From Miltoncostaea sp963770865 (GTDB lineage: Bacteria; Actinomycetota; Thermoleophilia; Miltoncostaeales; Miltoncostaeaceae), in assembly GCA_963770865.1 (NCBI GenBank), contig CAVYRD010000011.1, positions 124,001-188,000 on the forward strand: 64,000 bases of DNA, read 5' to 3'. Made by a program: the position numbers and the translations under genes. How positions within the stretch are numbered: position 1 is the first letter of the stretch; each line of letters starts with the position of its first letter. The notes below the pieces were generated by a model that worked only from the letters and a program-made list of their open reading frames with translations, was not told the DNA's origin and did no database searches. Below are positions 18,938 to 26,712 of this stretch, one piece after another.

Positions 18938-19371
18938 GGCGTCTCCGCGACGCGCGGCGGCGTGGCCGGGCCGTGGCGCTGGGCCACCGCGCGCAGCCCG
19001 AGGATCAGCGCGAGCGAGCCGACCACGGCGTGGAAGGCGTTCTCGGGCCCGTCGATCATGAGCCCGAACGGGTGGTGCACCGCGAGGCCGAGCGCCAGGA
19101 AGGCGAGGTAGAAGGCGCCGAACGCGACGGCCGTCCACTCGACGACCCGCGGGTCGCGGCTGAGCGCCAGGACCGCGAGCAGGGCCGCGCCCCAGGCGAC
19201 GTGGATCGCCGCGTGCCAGGGGTCGCTGAGCAGGCGCGTCGTCGCGTGGGGGTCGCGCCCGCCCGCGCGCACGGCGAGCGACGCCGCGCCCTGCCCGAGC
19301 AGGAGGAGCCCGACGCCGAGGACGTAGACCCGCACCGCCGGGGGCCGGCGGCGGGCGGCCGCGGCGGTCAC
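18934..19371 (-). CDS. DUF4383-like four-helix membrane protein
   Basis: 145 aa, four hydrophobic helices. The pattern GRDPHATTRLLSDPWHAAIH at about 41-60, AFLALGLAVHHPFGLM and DGPENAFHAVVGSLALI matches actinobacterial DUF4383 proteins of unknown role. GTG 19371 overlaps the upstream stop (GTGA) and its own stop overlaps the desaturase start, so translation is coupled on both sides. Confidence 0.75.
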
Positions 19372-20207
19372 GGCCCCGCCGGGGCGAGCGTGGGGAGCGG
19401 TCCCGACCCGCGGTCGAGCGTCGCGACCGCGAACGCGAACACCGCGATGCCGACGGCGTGCCCGGCGAACCAGAGCCATCGCCCCGGGCCGTGGTCGAAG
19501 CTGGACAGCTGGGTGAGGGACGCCGCGAGGGTGCACACGAGCAGGGCGAGGGAGCCGATCAGGAACGGCCGGACGGCGGCCGGGCGCCGCTCCCACGCGG
19601 CGAGCGCGGCGCCCGTGGCGAAGGCGAGGAAGAAGGCGGCGTAGACGCGGGCCAGGAGGGGGGTGAGCGTCCAGGGCCACGCCTCGACCATCGCGCGGGG
19701 CGCGACGAGCAGGGCGATCCCCGCGGCGCCGAAGACCAGCGCCTCGCCGGCGAACACGCCGCTCAGGCGGTGCCCTCCCGGTTGGGCGGGCCCCGCCAGC
19801 CCCAGCGTCACGATGGCCATCGGCGCGAGCAGGGGGTCGACGATGTAGGTGAACAACCACACCCACGGCACGCCGTCCGTCGTGAACTCCTCCCAGTAGA
19901 CGAAGGTCATCAGGAGCACCAGGGCCGTGATGACGAAGAAGGCGTGGAGGGCGATGCGGGTGTCGATGGCCCGGCGGACGAAGACCGAGAGCAGGATCAC
20001 GAGGCCGCCGCCGAGGTAGAGCGCGGCGATGAAGCGCGCGTTGAGCGGGCTCAGCCCCTTCAGCGGGATGACGATGTGCTCCGGCGCCACCAGGCCGCTG
20101 ATGCCGATGGCGAAGTCCTGCACCACGTTCAGCAGGAAGAACACGGCGAGCCAGCGCGGTGCGGGCGCGGTGCGCGCGGCGCCGTCCGTCGCCTCCGGGG
20201 GGCTCAT
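19368..20207 (-). CDS. Multi-pass membrane protein, first gene of the desaturase unit
   Basis: 279 aa with about eight hydrophobic segments (for example WLAVFFLLNVVQDFAIGISG, FIAALYLGGGLVILLSVFV, TYIVDPLLAPMAIVTLGLAG). No catalytic motif is seen and the family is not recognised. ATG 20207 is preferred to the further upstream start because the intervening residues are not protein-like. Coupled to the DUF4383-like and desaturase genes, so a role in membrane lipid composition is a reasonable guess only. Confidence 0.65.
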   Translation of the reverse strand: MSPPEATDGAARTAPAPRWLAVFFLLNVVQDFAIGISGLVAPEHIVIPLKGLSPLNARFIAALYLGGGLVILLSVFVRRAIDTRIALHAFFVITALVLLMTFVYWEEFTTDGVPWVWLFTYIVDPLLAPMAIVTLGLAGPAQPGGHRLSGVFAGEALVFGAAGIALLVAPRAMVEAWPWTLTPLLARVYAAFFLAFATGAALAAWERRPAAVRPFLIGSLALLVCTLAASLTQLSSFDHGPGRWLWFAGHAVGIAVFAFAVATLDRGSGPLPTLAPAGP

Positions 20208-20414
20208 GGCGCGAGGGTGGCACCCGCGCCGCCGGGCCGTCAATGTCGTCAGCGCGGCTGCGCCACGCGACCGACGCGGAGATCGCGGCCTTCGGCCGGC
20301 GCGCGGCGGGGAGGCTCGCCGCCGATGCTGAGCGGGGCTTCTCCGCGGCTGGGCGCGCGCGCCCAGCCCCGGAGCGCGCGGGCCCGCCTCGGGGTCTGAC
20401 GCCCTGTCGGAGGC
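20208..20414. other. Intergenic region left of the IS element
   Basis: About 207 bp. A short plus-strand frame starting MSSARLRHATDAEIAAFG (20243 onward) has some protein-like character but no ribosome site and runs into the palindrome and the IS; I do not call it a gene. The rest holds a terminator-like palindrome. Confidence 0.4.
20347..20368. terminator. Perfect 22-bp palindrome
   Basis: ggctgggcgcg followed directly by its reverse complement. Before the IS inserted it would have stood about 50 bp after the stop of the minus-strand sigma-like gene, so it is plausibly that gene's terminator. Confidence 0.5.
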
Positions 20415-21880
20415 CTAATGGCGCTGGATCGGCCGGGTGGGAGAGGCTGATCCACCGAGCCGCCGGCAGGTGAGCACTCCTGAGGCCCGGGCCGTCGAGC
20501 CCTACTTCTAGAGCGTGCCCCTGCCGGCTGGCGAGGAGTCAGACGGCTGGTGGGATGGCGTGCCGGGGTGGAGCACTGATCCATTAGGTCGCCGCGGGCT
20601 TCTCGGGCTCGGAGGAAGGTGCGTCGATCCGCGGGGGGAGCCGTGATCTTCGTGGGCGTCGATTGGGCCGAGGCCCACAACGACGTGGTGGTGATGGACG
20701 AGGGCGGGGTGGTGCTCGGCCGAGGGTGCTTTGGGGTCGGCGTCTCGGGGCTCGCCCAGCTCCACGGGCTGGTGGCCGATCACGCCGAGGAGCCCGCCGA
20801 GGTGGTGATCGGCATCGAGATCGACCGGGGCCTCATCATCGACTCGCTGGTGGGCGCCGGCTACCGGGTCTACGGCATCAACCCCCTGGCGGTGAGCCGC
20901 TACCGCGAGCGCCACACCACCTCGGGCGCCAAGTCGGACGCCGCCGACGCAAAGCTTCTGGCCGACCTGGTGCGCACCGACGCCCACAACCACCGCCCGC
21001 TGGCCGGCGACAGCGATGCGGCGAGTGCGATCCGGGTGCTGGCGCGGGCCCACCAGGGCCTTGTCTGGACGCGCCAGCGCCAGGTGAACGGCCTGCGCTC
21101 GGCGCTGCGCGACTGCTTCCCCGGCGCCCTGGCGGCGTTCGGCACCGACCTGGCCTCAGCCGATGCGCTGGCGATCCTCGCCATCGCCCCGACGCCCGAT
21201 CTGGCCCGAGGCCTGTCGCGGGCGAGGATCGCCGCGGCCCTTCGCCGCGCCGGCCGTGAGCGCAACCTCGAGCGGCGGGCGGCCGAGATCCACGAGGCGC
21301 TGCGCGCCGAGCAGCCCCAGACGGCCGCTGTCGTGGCCGATGCCTTCGGCGCCGCCAGCGCCGCCCGCGTGGCGGTGCTCGTATCGGCCAACCGCGAGAT
21401 CGCCGAGCTCGAGCGGGCCCTGGCGGAGCGTTTTGATGATCACCCGGACGCCGAGATCCTGCGCAGTCTTCCCGGACTCGGCCTGGTCCTCGGCGCCCGG
21501 GTGCTCGGCGAGTTCGGGGACGACCCAGAGTCGCTACGCCGATGCTAGCGGCAGAAAGGCCTACGCGGGAACCGCCCCGATCACCAAGGCCTCGGGGCGG
21601 AGCCTGGTCGTGCGCGCGCGCGTGGCGCGCAACCGACGCCTGGCCGACGCCTGCGATCGCTGGGCGTTCAGTTCCCTGAACGCGAGCCCCGCAGGGCGGC
21701 GCTACTACGACGCCCTCCGGGCCCGTGGCACGACCCACTCCCAGGCGACCCGCCAGCTCGCCAACCGCTGGGTCGGGATCCTGCACGCCTGCCGGGAGCG
21801 CCGCGAGGCCTACCGCGAGGAGATCGCCTGGGCCGAGGGGACGCCCCTGGCCGTTGGCTCCTTACAGCCGTGGGATGTCT
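20415..21880 (+). mobile_element. IS110-family insertion sequence with CT core at both ends
   Basis: About 1.46 kb. Contains an IS110 DEDD/Ser transposase gene preceded by a 225-bp non-coding left end, the layout of the IS110 group. There are no terminal inverted repeats, as expected. A CT dinucleotide stands at each proposed boundary (20415-20416 and 21879-21880), the core typical of IS110/IS621 recombination. Removal of the element leaves gtcggaggcCTagggggtcg as the empty site, which keeps the stop codon of the adjacent sigma-like gene. Boundaries are inferred from core position and bridge RNA guide matches. Confidence 0.75.
20455..20600 (+). ncRNA. Predicted IS110 bridge RNA
   Basis: Lies in the left end, 5-prime of the transposase. 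First loop: stem ccggcagg/cctgccgg (20463-20470 with 20520-20527) and gcac/gtgc (20474-20477 with 20515-20518) enclose an internal loop capped by the hairpin gggc-n6-gccc (20489-20502). Its left side carries GAGGCC (20482-20487), identical to the chromosomal bases left of and into the core; its right side carries CTAG (20508-20511), complementary to the right target. Second loop: ggcga/tcgcc stem (20530-20534 with 20589-20593) enclosing GTGGGATG (20550-20557), identical to the element's right end at 21870-21877, and CCATTAG (20581-20587), complementary to the left end CTAATGG (20415-20421). This is the expected target/donor guide arrangement. Confidence 0.65.
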
Positions 21881-21882
21881 AG
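20643..21882 (+). pseudogene. IS110-family transposase, frameshifted between its two domains
   Basis: About 412 aa when repaired. RNA-guided recombinase of IS110 elements. N-terminal DEDD RuvC-like domain: VGVDWAEAHNDV (Asp), GIEID (Glu) and KSDAADAKLLADLVR (Asp). A helical linker follows, then LPGLGLVLGARVLGEFGDD. One extra base near 21528 breaks the frame; the next frame continues SRYADASGRKAYAGTAPITK, the C-terminal Tnp domain with its catalytic Ser, and ends LQPWDV. GTG 20643 is the probable start (gggggag before it). As written only the first domain (about 300 aa) would be made. The final TAG overlaps the stop of the opposite sigma-like gene. Confidence 0.88.
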
Positions 21883-23171
21883 GGGGTCGCGCCGGCGGCG
21901 GGCGGCGTGGTGGTCTCCGGAGCCGCGGGCGCCGTCGTCGTCCCGCCGGTGGCGGGGCCCGGGTCCGGCGGCGGCGTGACCGGCGCCGGGGGCGTCGTCG
22001 TGGCCGGGTCGGGCGTGGCCGGCGCGGCGGGCTCGGTCGCCGCGGCCGGCGGCGGATCGGCGGGCGCCGGGGCCGGCGGCGCGGGGGCCGGGGCCGCCAC
22101 GCCGACGTCGGCCGGCGGCGACGCCGGCGCCGGGCGCGACGGCCGCGCGCGGCGTGGCACGGCCGGCGGGCGCGGGGAGGGCGCCGGACGGCGCGTGACG
22201 CGGCCACGCACGGGCGCGTGCGTCGTGGAAGCCGCGCCCGCGGCCGCCGGCGCCGCGGCGGTGAGCACGGGGGCGGGCGCCGCGAGGCCCCCCGGGAGGG
22301 CCGGCCGGACCGTCGCCTGGAGGCGCGGCGTCGCCAGGCGACGGCGGACGCGGCGTGCGCTCGGCGCCGCACGATGCGCCGCGGCCCGCGGGGTCGCCCG
22401 CGTGAGGGCGGCCGTGGCCGGGACCGGGTCGCCCGCGGCGGCCTGCTCGGGCGGCGCGGGGGAGGGGGAGGGGGGCAGGCCGCCGGAGAGGGCGAGGGCG
22501 GCGACCGCGACGGCGGTGAGGCCGGCGCCGGCGGCGAGCGCGCGCCGGGCGGTGAGGAGCCGGCGACGCGCGCGGGGCGCCGGGGCGGGGATGGGACGCG
22601 AGGGCCCGTCCGCCCGGCGGCGCTCGGCCGCGGCCTGGAGCATCCCGCGGCAGCCTTCGCAGGAGGCCAGGTGCGCGCGTGAGCGGGCGGGGCCCGCGCC
22701 GCGGCAGCCGGCGTCCGACAGGCGCCGCCGGTGGGCGGTGCAGGCGAGCGGCTCCTGTGCGCCGGCGGCCTGCGCCAGCGCCTGGCGCCCGGCGAAGAGC
22801 AGGTCCGTGGCCGCCCGCCAGTCCACGCCCAGGGCTCGCGCAGTGGCGCGGACGCCGAGGCCGACGCCCTCGTGCAGGATCAGCGCGGTCCTGGGAGCGG
22901 AGGGCAGGCGGCGGACGTCGTCCCACGCATCCCCCGCGTCCTCGGCGGCCGCGCGCCGCGCGCACTCCCGGACGCCGATCGCGAGGAGCCACGTGCGCCC
23001 GTCCTCGGGGCGGCGGCCCGCGTCCAGGGCCGTCGCGCCGCGCTCGAGCGCGGCGGAGCTCGCGGCGGCGGCCGCGGCGGGGTCTCCGAGGGAGAGGAGG
23101 CACAGGCGCTCGAGGTCGCCGGTGTGGCGGCGCAGGAGTCGCGCGCGTGCTGGGGCCCCGACCGGGAGCAT
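21879..23171 (-). CDS. ECF-like sigma factor fused to zinc-finger anti-sigma-like domain, membrane helix and Pro/Ala-rich tail
   Basis: 430 aa. N-terminal 70 residues resemble a degenerate sigma region 2; LPSAPRTALILHEGVGLGV...ARALGVDWRAATDLLFAGRQAL (about 90-135) is a sigma region 4 helix-turn-helix. Then a Cys/His-rich segment with HLASCEGC (H-x3-C-x2-C, about 170) as in anti-sigma zinc fingers, a membrane helix (about 210-230) and a 200-residue Pro/Ala/Thr tail probably outside the cell. Such one-chain fusions occur in some actinobacterial ECF groups. The stop codon lies exactly at the right end of the IS110 element. Confidence 0.7.
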   Translation of the reverse strand: MLPVGAPARARLLRRHTGDLERLCLLSLGDPAAAAAASSAALERGATALDAGRRPEDGRTWLLAIGVRECARRAAAEDAGDAWDDVRRLPSAPRTALILHEGVGLGVRATARALGVDWRAATDLLFAGRQALAQAAGAQEPLACTAHRRRLSDAGCRGAGPARSRAHLASCEGCRGMLQAAAERRRADGPSRPIPAPAPRARRRLLTARRALAAGAGLTAVAVAALALSGGLPPSPSPAPPEQAAAGDPVPATAALTRATPRAAAHRAAPSARRVRRRLATPRLQATVRPALPGGLAAPAPVLTAAAPAAAGAASTTHAPVRGRVTRRPAPSPRPPAVPRRARPSRPAPASPPADVGVAAPAPAPPAPAPADPPPAAATEPAAPATPDPATTTPPAPVTPPPDPGPATGGTTTAPAAPETTTPPAAGATP

Positions 23172-23219
23172 GCCGCCCCTTCGGCAGATCGCGGCCGGAC
23201 TTGAGCGGCGGGGCTCGGC

Positions 23220-23612
23220 TCAGACGGGCCAGAAGTCGGGGACGGTCTCCGTGTCGCCCATCGGGTCGTCGATCCTGACCGAGACGATCACCAGCTCGGC
23301 GTCGCCGGGGCCCTCGTTCCAGACGGAGCGGGCCACCTCCGGCGCGACGCGCACCACCGTACCGGCCGGTACGTCGACGACGTCGTCCTCGAGCTTGAAC
23401 TGGAGGACGCCCGACACCACGAGGTAGATCTCCTCCTGGGTCTTGTGGCGGTGGCCGTAGGAGCCCTTGCCCCCGGTTCCCGCGGGCATCCGCCTCCAGG
23501 TCAGCGCCGCCTGCTCGGCGCCGATCTCGTAGGTCGCGAACCGCATCTCACCCGGGTAGTCGCCGAGCACGTCGGGAACCTCGGCCAGCGGTTTGATCGT
23601 GTAGCCCGGCAT
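23220..23612 (-). CDS. Cupin-domain protein
   Basis: 130 aa. Single cupin barrel: GSYGHRHKTQEEIYLVVSG carries the His, His and Glu ligands of motif 1; motif 2 (VRVAPEVARSVWNEG) lacks its usual His. ATG 23612 is preferred over GTG 23618 because AAAGGGG is then correctly spaced. Encoded 31 bp beyond the TetR gene in the same direction, and similar to the cupin at 24325, so it may belong to the same TetR regulon. No substrate can be named. Confidence 0.78.
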   Translation of the reverse strand: MPGYTIKPLAEVPDVLGDYPGEMRFATYEIGAEQAALTWRRMPAGTGGKGSYGHRHKTQEEIYLVVSGVLQFKLEDDVVDVPAGTVVRVAPEVARSVWNEGPGDAELVIVSVRIDDPMGDTETVPDFWPV

Positions 23613-23643
23613 CTCCACCCCTTTCGCCGTCGCCCTCGGGAGG

Positions 23644-24264
23644 CTATCCGCCGGCGCGGGCGGCGCGCACGAGCCGGCGGACGGCCCACTCGCCGGCGTC
23701 GCACGCCTCGTCGTGGTCGAGCCGCAGCACGTCGCGCAGCACGATCATGGCCTCGACGCCGACCATCATCGACAGGGCCGTAGTGAGGCGCTGGATCTCC
23801 GCGGGCGGGAGCTCCCCGGCCAGGGGGGCGAGGGCCTCGCGCAGGAGCGCGGCGCGGCGGGCCCCGCGGAAGGGGTCGGCGGTCGCCTCGCCGTCCTTCA
23901 TGCCGCGCGTCAGGGAGGACCGCAGGAAGAGCCGGAACTCCTGCTCGTGGTCCCGCGCCAGGTCGTAGAGCGCGCGATGGACCAGGGCGACCCGGTCCTC
24001 GGGGTCGGCGGGCGCGTGGTCCCGGCCGAAGAGGTCCGCGACGGTCGGGGCGTCCTCGTCGAGCGGGACCTCCACCAGCAGGGCCTCCTGTGTGGGGAAG
24101 TAGCGGTACGCCGTCGCGCGCGAGACGTGCGCCGCATCGGCGACCTCGGCCACCGACGGGGCCTCTCCCCGGGCGACGAGCTCGCGGGCGGCCGACAGCA
24201 GCGCGGCCCGGGTCCTCAGCTTCTGGGCGGTGCGGTCGCGGGCTCTCGGGGCGGGTGTTGACAT
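23644..24264 (-). CDS. TetR-family transcriptional repressor
   Basis: 206 aa. N-terminal helix-turn-helix (about 15-60): TRAALLSAARELVARGEAPS, then VAEVADAAHVSRATAYRYFP, the standard TetR DNA-binding domain; the C-terminal ligand domain is divergent. Start ATG 24264. It is divergent from a cupin-RidA pair, with two copies of a 14-bp operator-like sequence between, so it probably represses that pair and perhaps itself. The inducer is unknown. Confidence 0.88.
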   Translation of the reverse strand: MSTPAPRARDRTAQKLRTRAALLSAARELVARGEAPSVAEVADAAHVSRATAYRYFPTQEALLVEVPLDEDAPTVADLFGRDHAPADPEDRVALVHRALYDLARDHEQEFRLFLRSSLTRGMKDGEATADPFRGARRAALLREALAPLAGELPPAEIQRLTTALSMMVGVEAMIVLRDVLRLDHDEACDAGEWAVRRLVRAARAGG

Positions 24265-24285
24265 GATCCGACCTCATGATACATA
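24258..24285 (+). promoter_or_regulatory. Probable promoter of the cupin-RidA operon
   Basis: A perfect -35 box ttgaca (24258-24263) is followed after 16 bp by tacata (24280-24285) as a -10 candidate. The first operator-like repeat covers the -10 box, which fits repression by a TetR protein. Confidence 0.5.
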
Positions 24286-24308
24286 GTCTCTTCGTAAGAC
24301 AAAGTCTC
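24277..24308. promoter_or_regulatory. Tandem TetR operator-like repeats
   Basis: Two copies of TRAKACAWAGTCTC (24277-24290 and 24295-24308), 18 bp apart. Each is itself a near-palindrome gagac-n3-gtctc with one mismatch. They fill the short gap between the divergent TetR gene (start 24264) and cupin gene (start 24325). AT content is clearly higher than in the surroundings. Confidence 0.6.
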
Positions 24309-24324
24309 ATGAAAGGAGCGGGTC

Positions 24325-24804
24325 ATGATGGAGACGGCGACGGTCGAGGGCACGCGCCTGGCATCGCTCTGGGTGATCGGGCACCGGGTCACGCCGATCA
24401 CGGTCGGCGGGCGCACCGCGGTGCTGGAGGTCGCGACCCCGGCCGGGGTCCCCGGTCCGCCCCCGCACCACCACGAGGACTGCGCGGAGTTCTTCTTCGT
24501 CACCGCCGGGCGCTTCGGCGTCATGAAGGACGGCGTGTGGAGCTCCCTCGGCCCGGGCGAGTACGTCGAGATCCCGGCCGGCGTGGTCCACAGCTTCCGC
24601 AACGACGGAGAGGACGAGGTCCGCACCATCACCGGCTTCGAGCCGATGGGCTTCGACGGCTTCTTCCGCGAGTTCGGCTATGACGCCGCGCAACCCGGCG
24701 CCTTCGAGGCGTCGGTCTCGGAGGAGTCGATCCGGCGCGTCGTCGAGGGCTGCGGGCGGTTCGGGATGGTCCTCGCCCCCGGCGCGGGCGGGGGTGCGTC
24801 GTGA
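24325..24804 (+). CDS. Cupin-domain protein, TetR-controlled
   Basis: 159 aa. Cupin motif 1 PGPPPHHHEDCAEFFFVTAG supplies three His and a Glu; motif 2 is PAGVVHSFRN. This matches the small cupins of possible quercetinase-like or metabolite-binding type; the reaction is unknown. AAAGGAG is upstream of ATG 24325. Its stop overlaps the RidA start (GTGA), so the two are cotranslated. Confidence 0.8.
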   Translation: MMETATVEGTRLASLWVIGHRVTPITVGGRTAVLEVATPAGVPGPPPHHHEDCAEFFFVTAGRFGVMKDGVWSSLGPGEYVEIPAGVVHSFRNDGEDEVRTITGFEPMGFDGFFREFGYDAAQPGAFEASVSEESIRRVVEGCGRFGMVLAPGAGGGAS

Positions 24805-25229
24805 CCACGGCCCAGCACGCGCTCTCCCCGGACCGGCGCATCGTCAACCCCTGGACCTGGCAGGACGCCTTCGGCTTCGTGCAGGCGAACGACGTCGGCC
24901 CCCGCGGGCGCACGGTGTTCTGTGCGGGCCAGGCCTCGGTCGGCGCCGACGGGGCCCCGGCGCACGCCGGCGACATGGAGGCGCAGATCCGGCTCGCACT
25001 CGACAACCTCGAGACCGTCCTCGAGACCGCCGGGGGAGGGCTGCGCGACGTGGTGCGGCTGAACTACTACACGACCGACGTGCCGGCCCTGTTCGCGGCG
25101 TGGGGCACGCTCGCCGAGCGGCTCGCGGCCGGGGGCTGCCGGCCCGCGAGCAGCCTCCTCGGCGTGCAGGCCCTCGCGTTCCCCGAGCTCATGATCGAGC
25201 TCGAGGCCACGGCGGTCATCGGCGGGTAG
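24801..25229 (+). CDS. RidA/YjgF family protein
   Basis: 142 aa. RidA-like enamine/imine deaminase fold: GRTVFCAGQASVGADG at about 33-48, DNLETVLETAGGGLRDVVR and the C-terminal RPASSLLGVQALAFPELMIE. In true RidA an Arg in the RP(A/T)S loop contacts the substrate carboxylate; here R in CRPASS is retained. Family members remove reactive imines, or serve as Rid-type subunits in catabolic operons. Second gene after the TetR-controlled cupin. Confidence 0.85.
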   Translation: MTTAQHALSPDRRIVNPWTWQDAFGFVQANDVGPRGRTVFCAGQASVGADGAPAHAGDMEAQIRLALDNLETVLETAGGGLRDVVRLNYYTTDVPALFAAWGTLAERLAAGGCRPASSLLGVQALAFPELMIELEATAVIGG

Positions 25230-25360
25230 CCCGGCGCGCCACGGGGCGGTGCCGAGCGGGCGGCCGGCGGTCGCCCGCGGCGGCGTGCGGCGCTCGGCCG
25301 TCGTGGCCCGCCGCAGGAGCCTGACCCTGCGGCGCCTCCTCCTCGCGGGGCGGTGCGAAG

Positions 25361-26675
25361 ATGTGCGGGCCCGTGACGACGCCATCCACGCGATCCCGCC
25401 GGATCCTCGTCACCGCTCTCGTGCTGCTCGGCGTGTGCGCCGCGACGGGCCTCGGGGCGCCCGCCGGCCCGGCCGGATGGCGCAACCCGGCGCTGCGGCC
25501 GGTCGTCGTGCGCGTCGTCGTCCCCGCGCCGGGGGCCATCGGCCTCCAGGTCGAGCGCCGGAGCGCCGTCGTCCTGCGAGGGGCGCCCGTCGCGGTCGCC
25601 GCCGGGCCGGCGTCCCTGGTCTGGAGGGGCGCCGGGGCGACGGCGGACGGCCGCTACGTCGTGAGCGTGCGCGAACGCGGCCACCGGCCTCGTGATCGGG
25701 CGGCCGGTGACGGTCCTCGTCGACCGCCACGCCCCACGGGGGCGCCTCGTCGTGCCGGCCATCGGCATCCCGCCGCCGCCCGGGCCGCCGCTGGCCGTCC
25801 GCATCGCCGACGTCGAGCGCACGGGCGTCGTGGTCCGGGTCCGGCTCGGACTGCCGGGCGGCCTCTCACGGCCGCTCGGCGGCTGGCGCCGGTGGAACGG
25901 GGAGGCCGGGGCCGCGGACATCCTGGCGACGCTGCGGTCCGCCCACGGCGTCGGGCCCCAGAGGCTCAGCCTCGACCTTCGCGATGCGGCGGGGAACGCG
26001 TCGCGCACGACGGCGGCCTGGGTCGATTCCGCGTCGGGGCCGACTCCGCCGCTCGTGGTGGTGCGACAGGTCGTCACGGCGCGGCGCTGGGTGGCCCTGA
26101 CATTCGACGACGGCTACGACCCCGTCGCCGTCGAGTCGATCCTGACCACGCTCGACCGGCTCGGCGCGGGCGCCACCTTCTGCTTCAACGGCGTCAACGT
26201 CCCGCGATGGCCCGACGCCCTCCGCGCGCACCTGCGGCGCGCGGTGGAGGCCGGGCGCGTGGCGGTCTGCAACCACGGCTACTCCCATCGCGCCGGCGCC
26301 GCGACCGACGGGGCGTTCGACCGGGCGGACATCGCGGGCAACGCCGGTTGGGATCGCGTCGCGGGCCTGTCGAGCATCCCGTTCTACCGTCCCCCCGGCG
26401 GCGACTACGGCCCGGTCCTCGCGGGGGCCGCCCACGCCCTGGGCTACCGGTACCTGCTCCTGTGGAGCATCGACGCGCGGGACTGGGCCGGCCCGTCGCC
26501 GGAGCGGATCACGTCCGAGGTGGTCGGTTCCGCGCACCCCGGGGCCATCGTCATCGAGCACGGCCTGCCGAACAGCGCCGCGGCGCTCCCGGCGATCATC
26601 GAGGGGCTGCGCGCGCGCGGGCTGGAGCCGGTGCGGATCGGCGACCTGCTGGCCGCGGGCACGCCTTCGCTCTGA
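25361..26675 (+). CDS. Secreted polysaccharide deacetylase (one frameshift near 25681)
   Basis: About 437 aa once repaired. Residues 1-35 are a signal peptide (RRILVTALVLLGVCAATGLG). A beta-rich N-terminal domain follows to about residue 105 (GRYVVSVRERG), where an extra C shifts the frame; the next frame continues TGLVIGRPVTVLVDRHAPRG. The catalytic NodB domain is complete: LTFDDGYDP with the Asp pair, CNHGYSH for the metal His pair, RPPGGDYG, LWSIDARDWAG, and a late IEHGLP. Probably acts on cell-wall or extracellular glycan. ATG 25361 or GTG 25373 may be the start. Confidence 0.82.
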
Positions 26676-26682
26676 GGGCGCA

Positions 26683-26712
26683 GGCCCGCCGCCGCGCCGC
26701 GCCCGGCGGGCC
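26683..26712 (+). terminator. Hairpin after deacetylase gene
   Basis: Arms ggcccgccg (26683-26691) and cggcgggcc (26704-26712) with a 12-base loop, ending directly before the helicase GTG. As mRNA it could also mask that start. Confidence 0.5.

Noticed and set aside
20243..20473. Short protein-like plus frame MSSARLRHATDAEIAAFG
   Set aside because: No ribosome site, runs through a palindrome and into the IS; at best a fragment.
20415..21880. Terminal inverted repeats of the IS element
   Set aside because: None found; IS110 elements do not use them.
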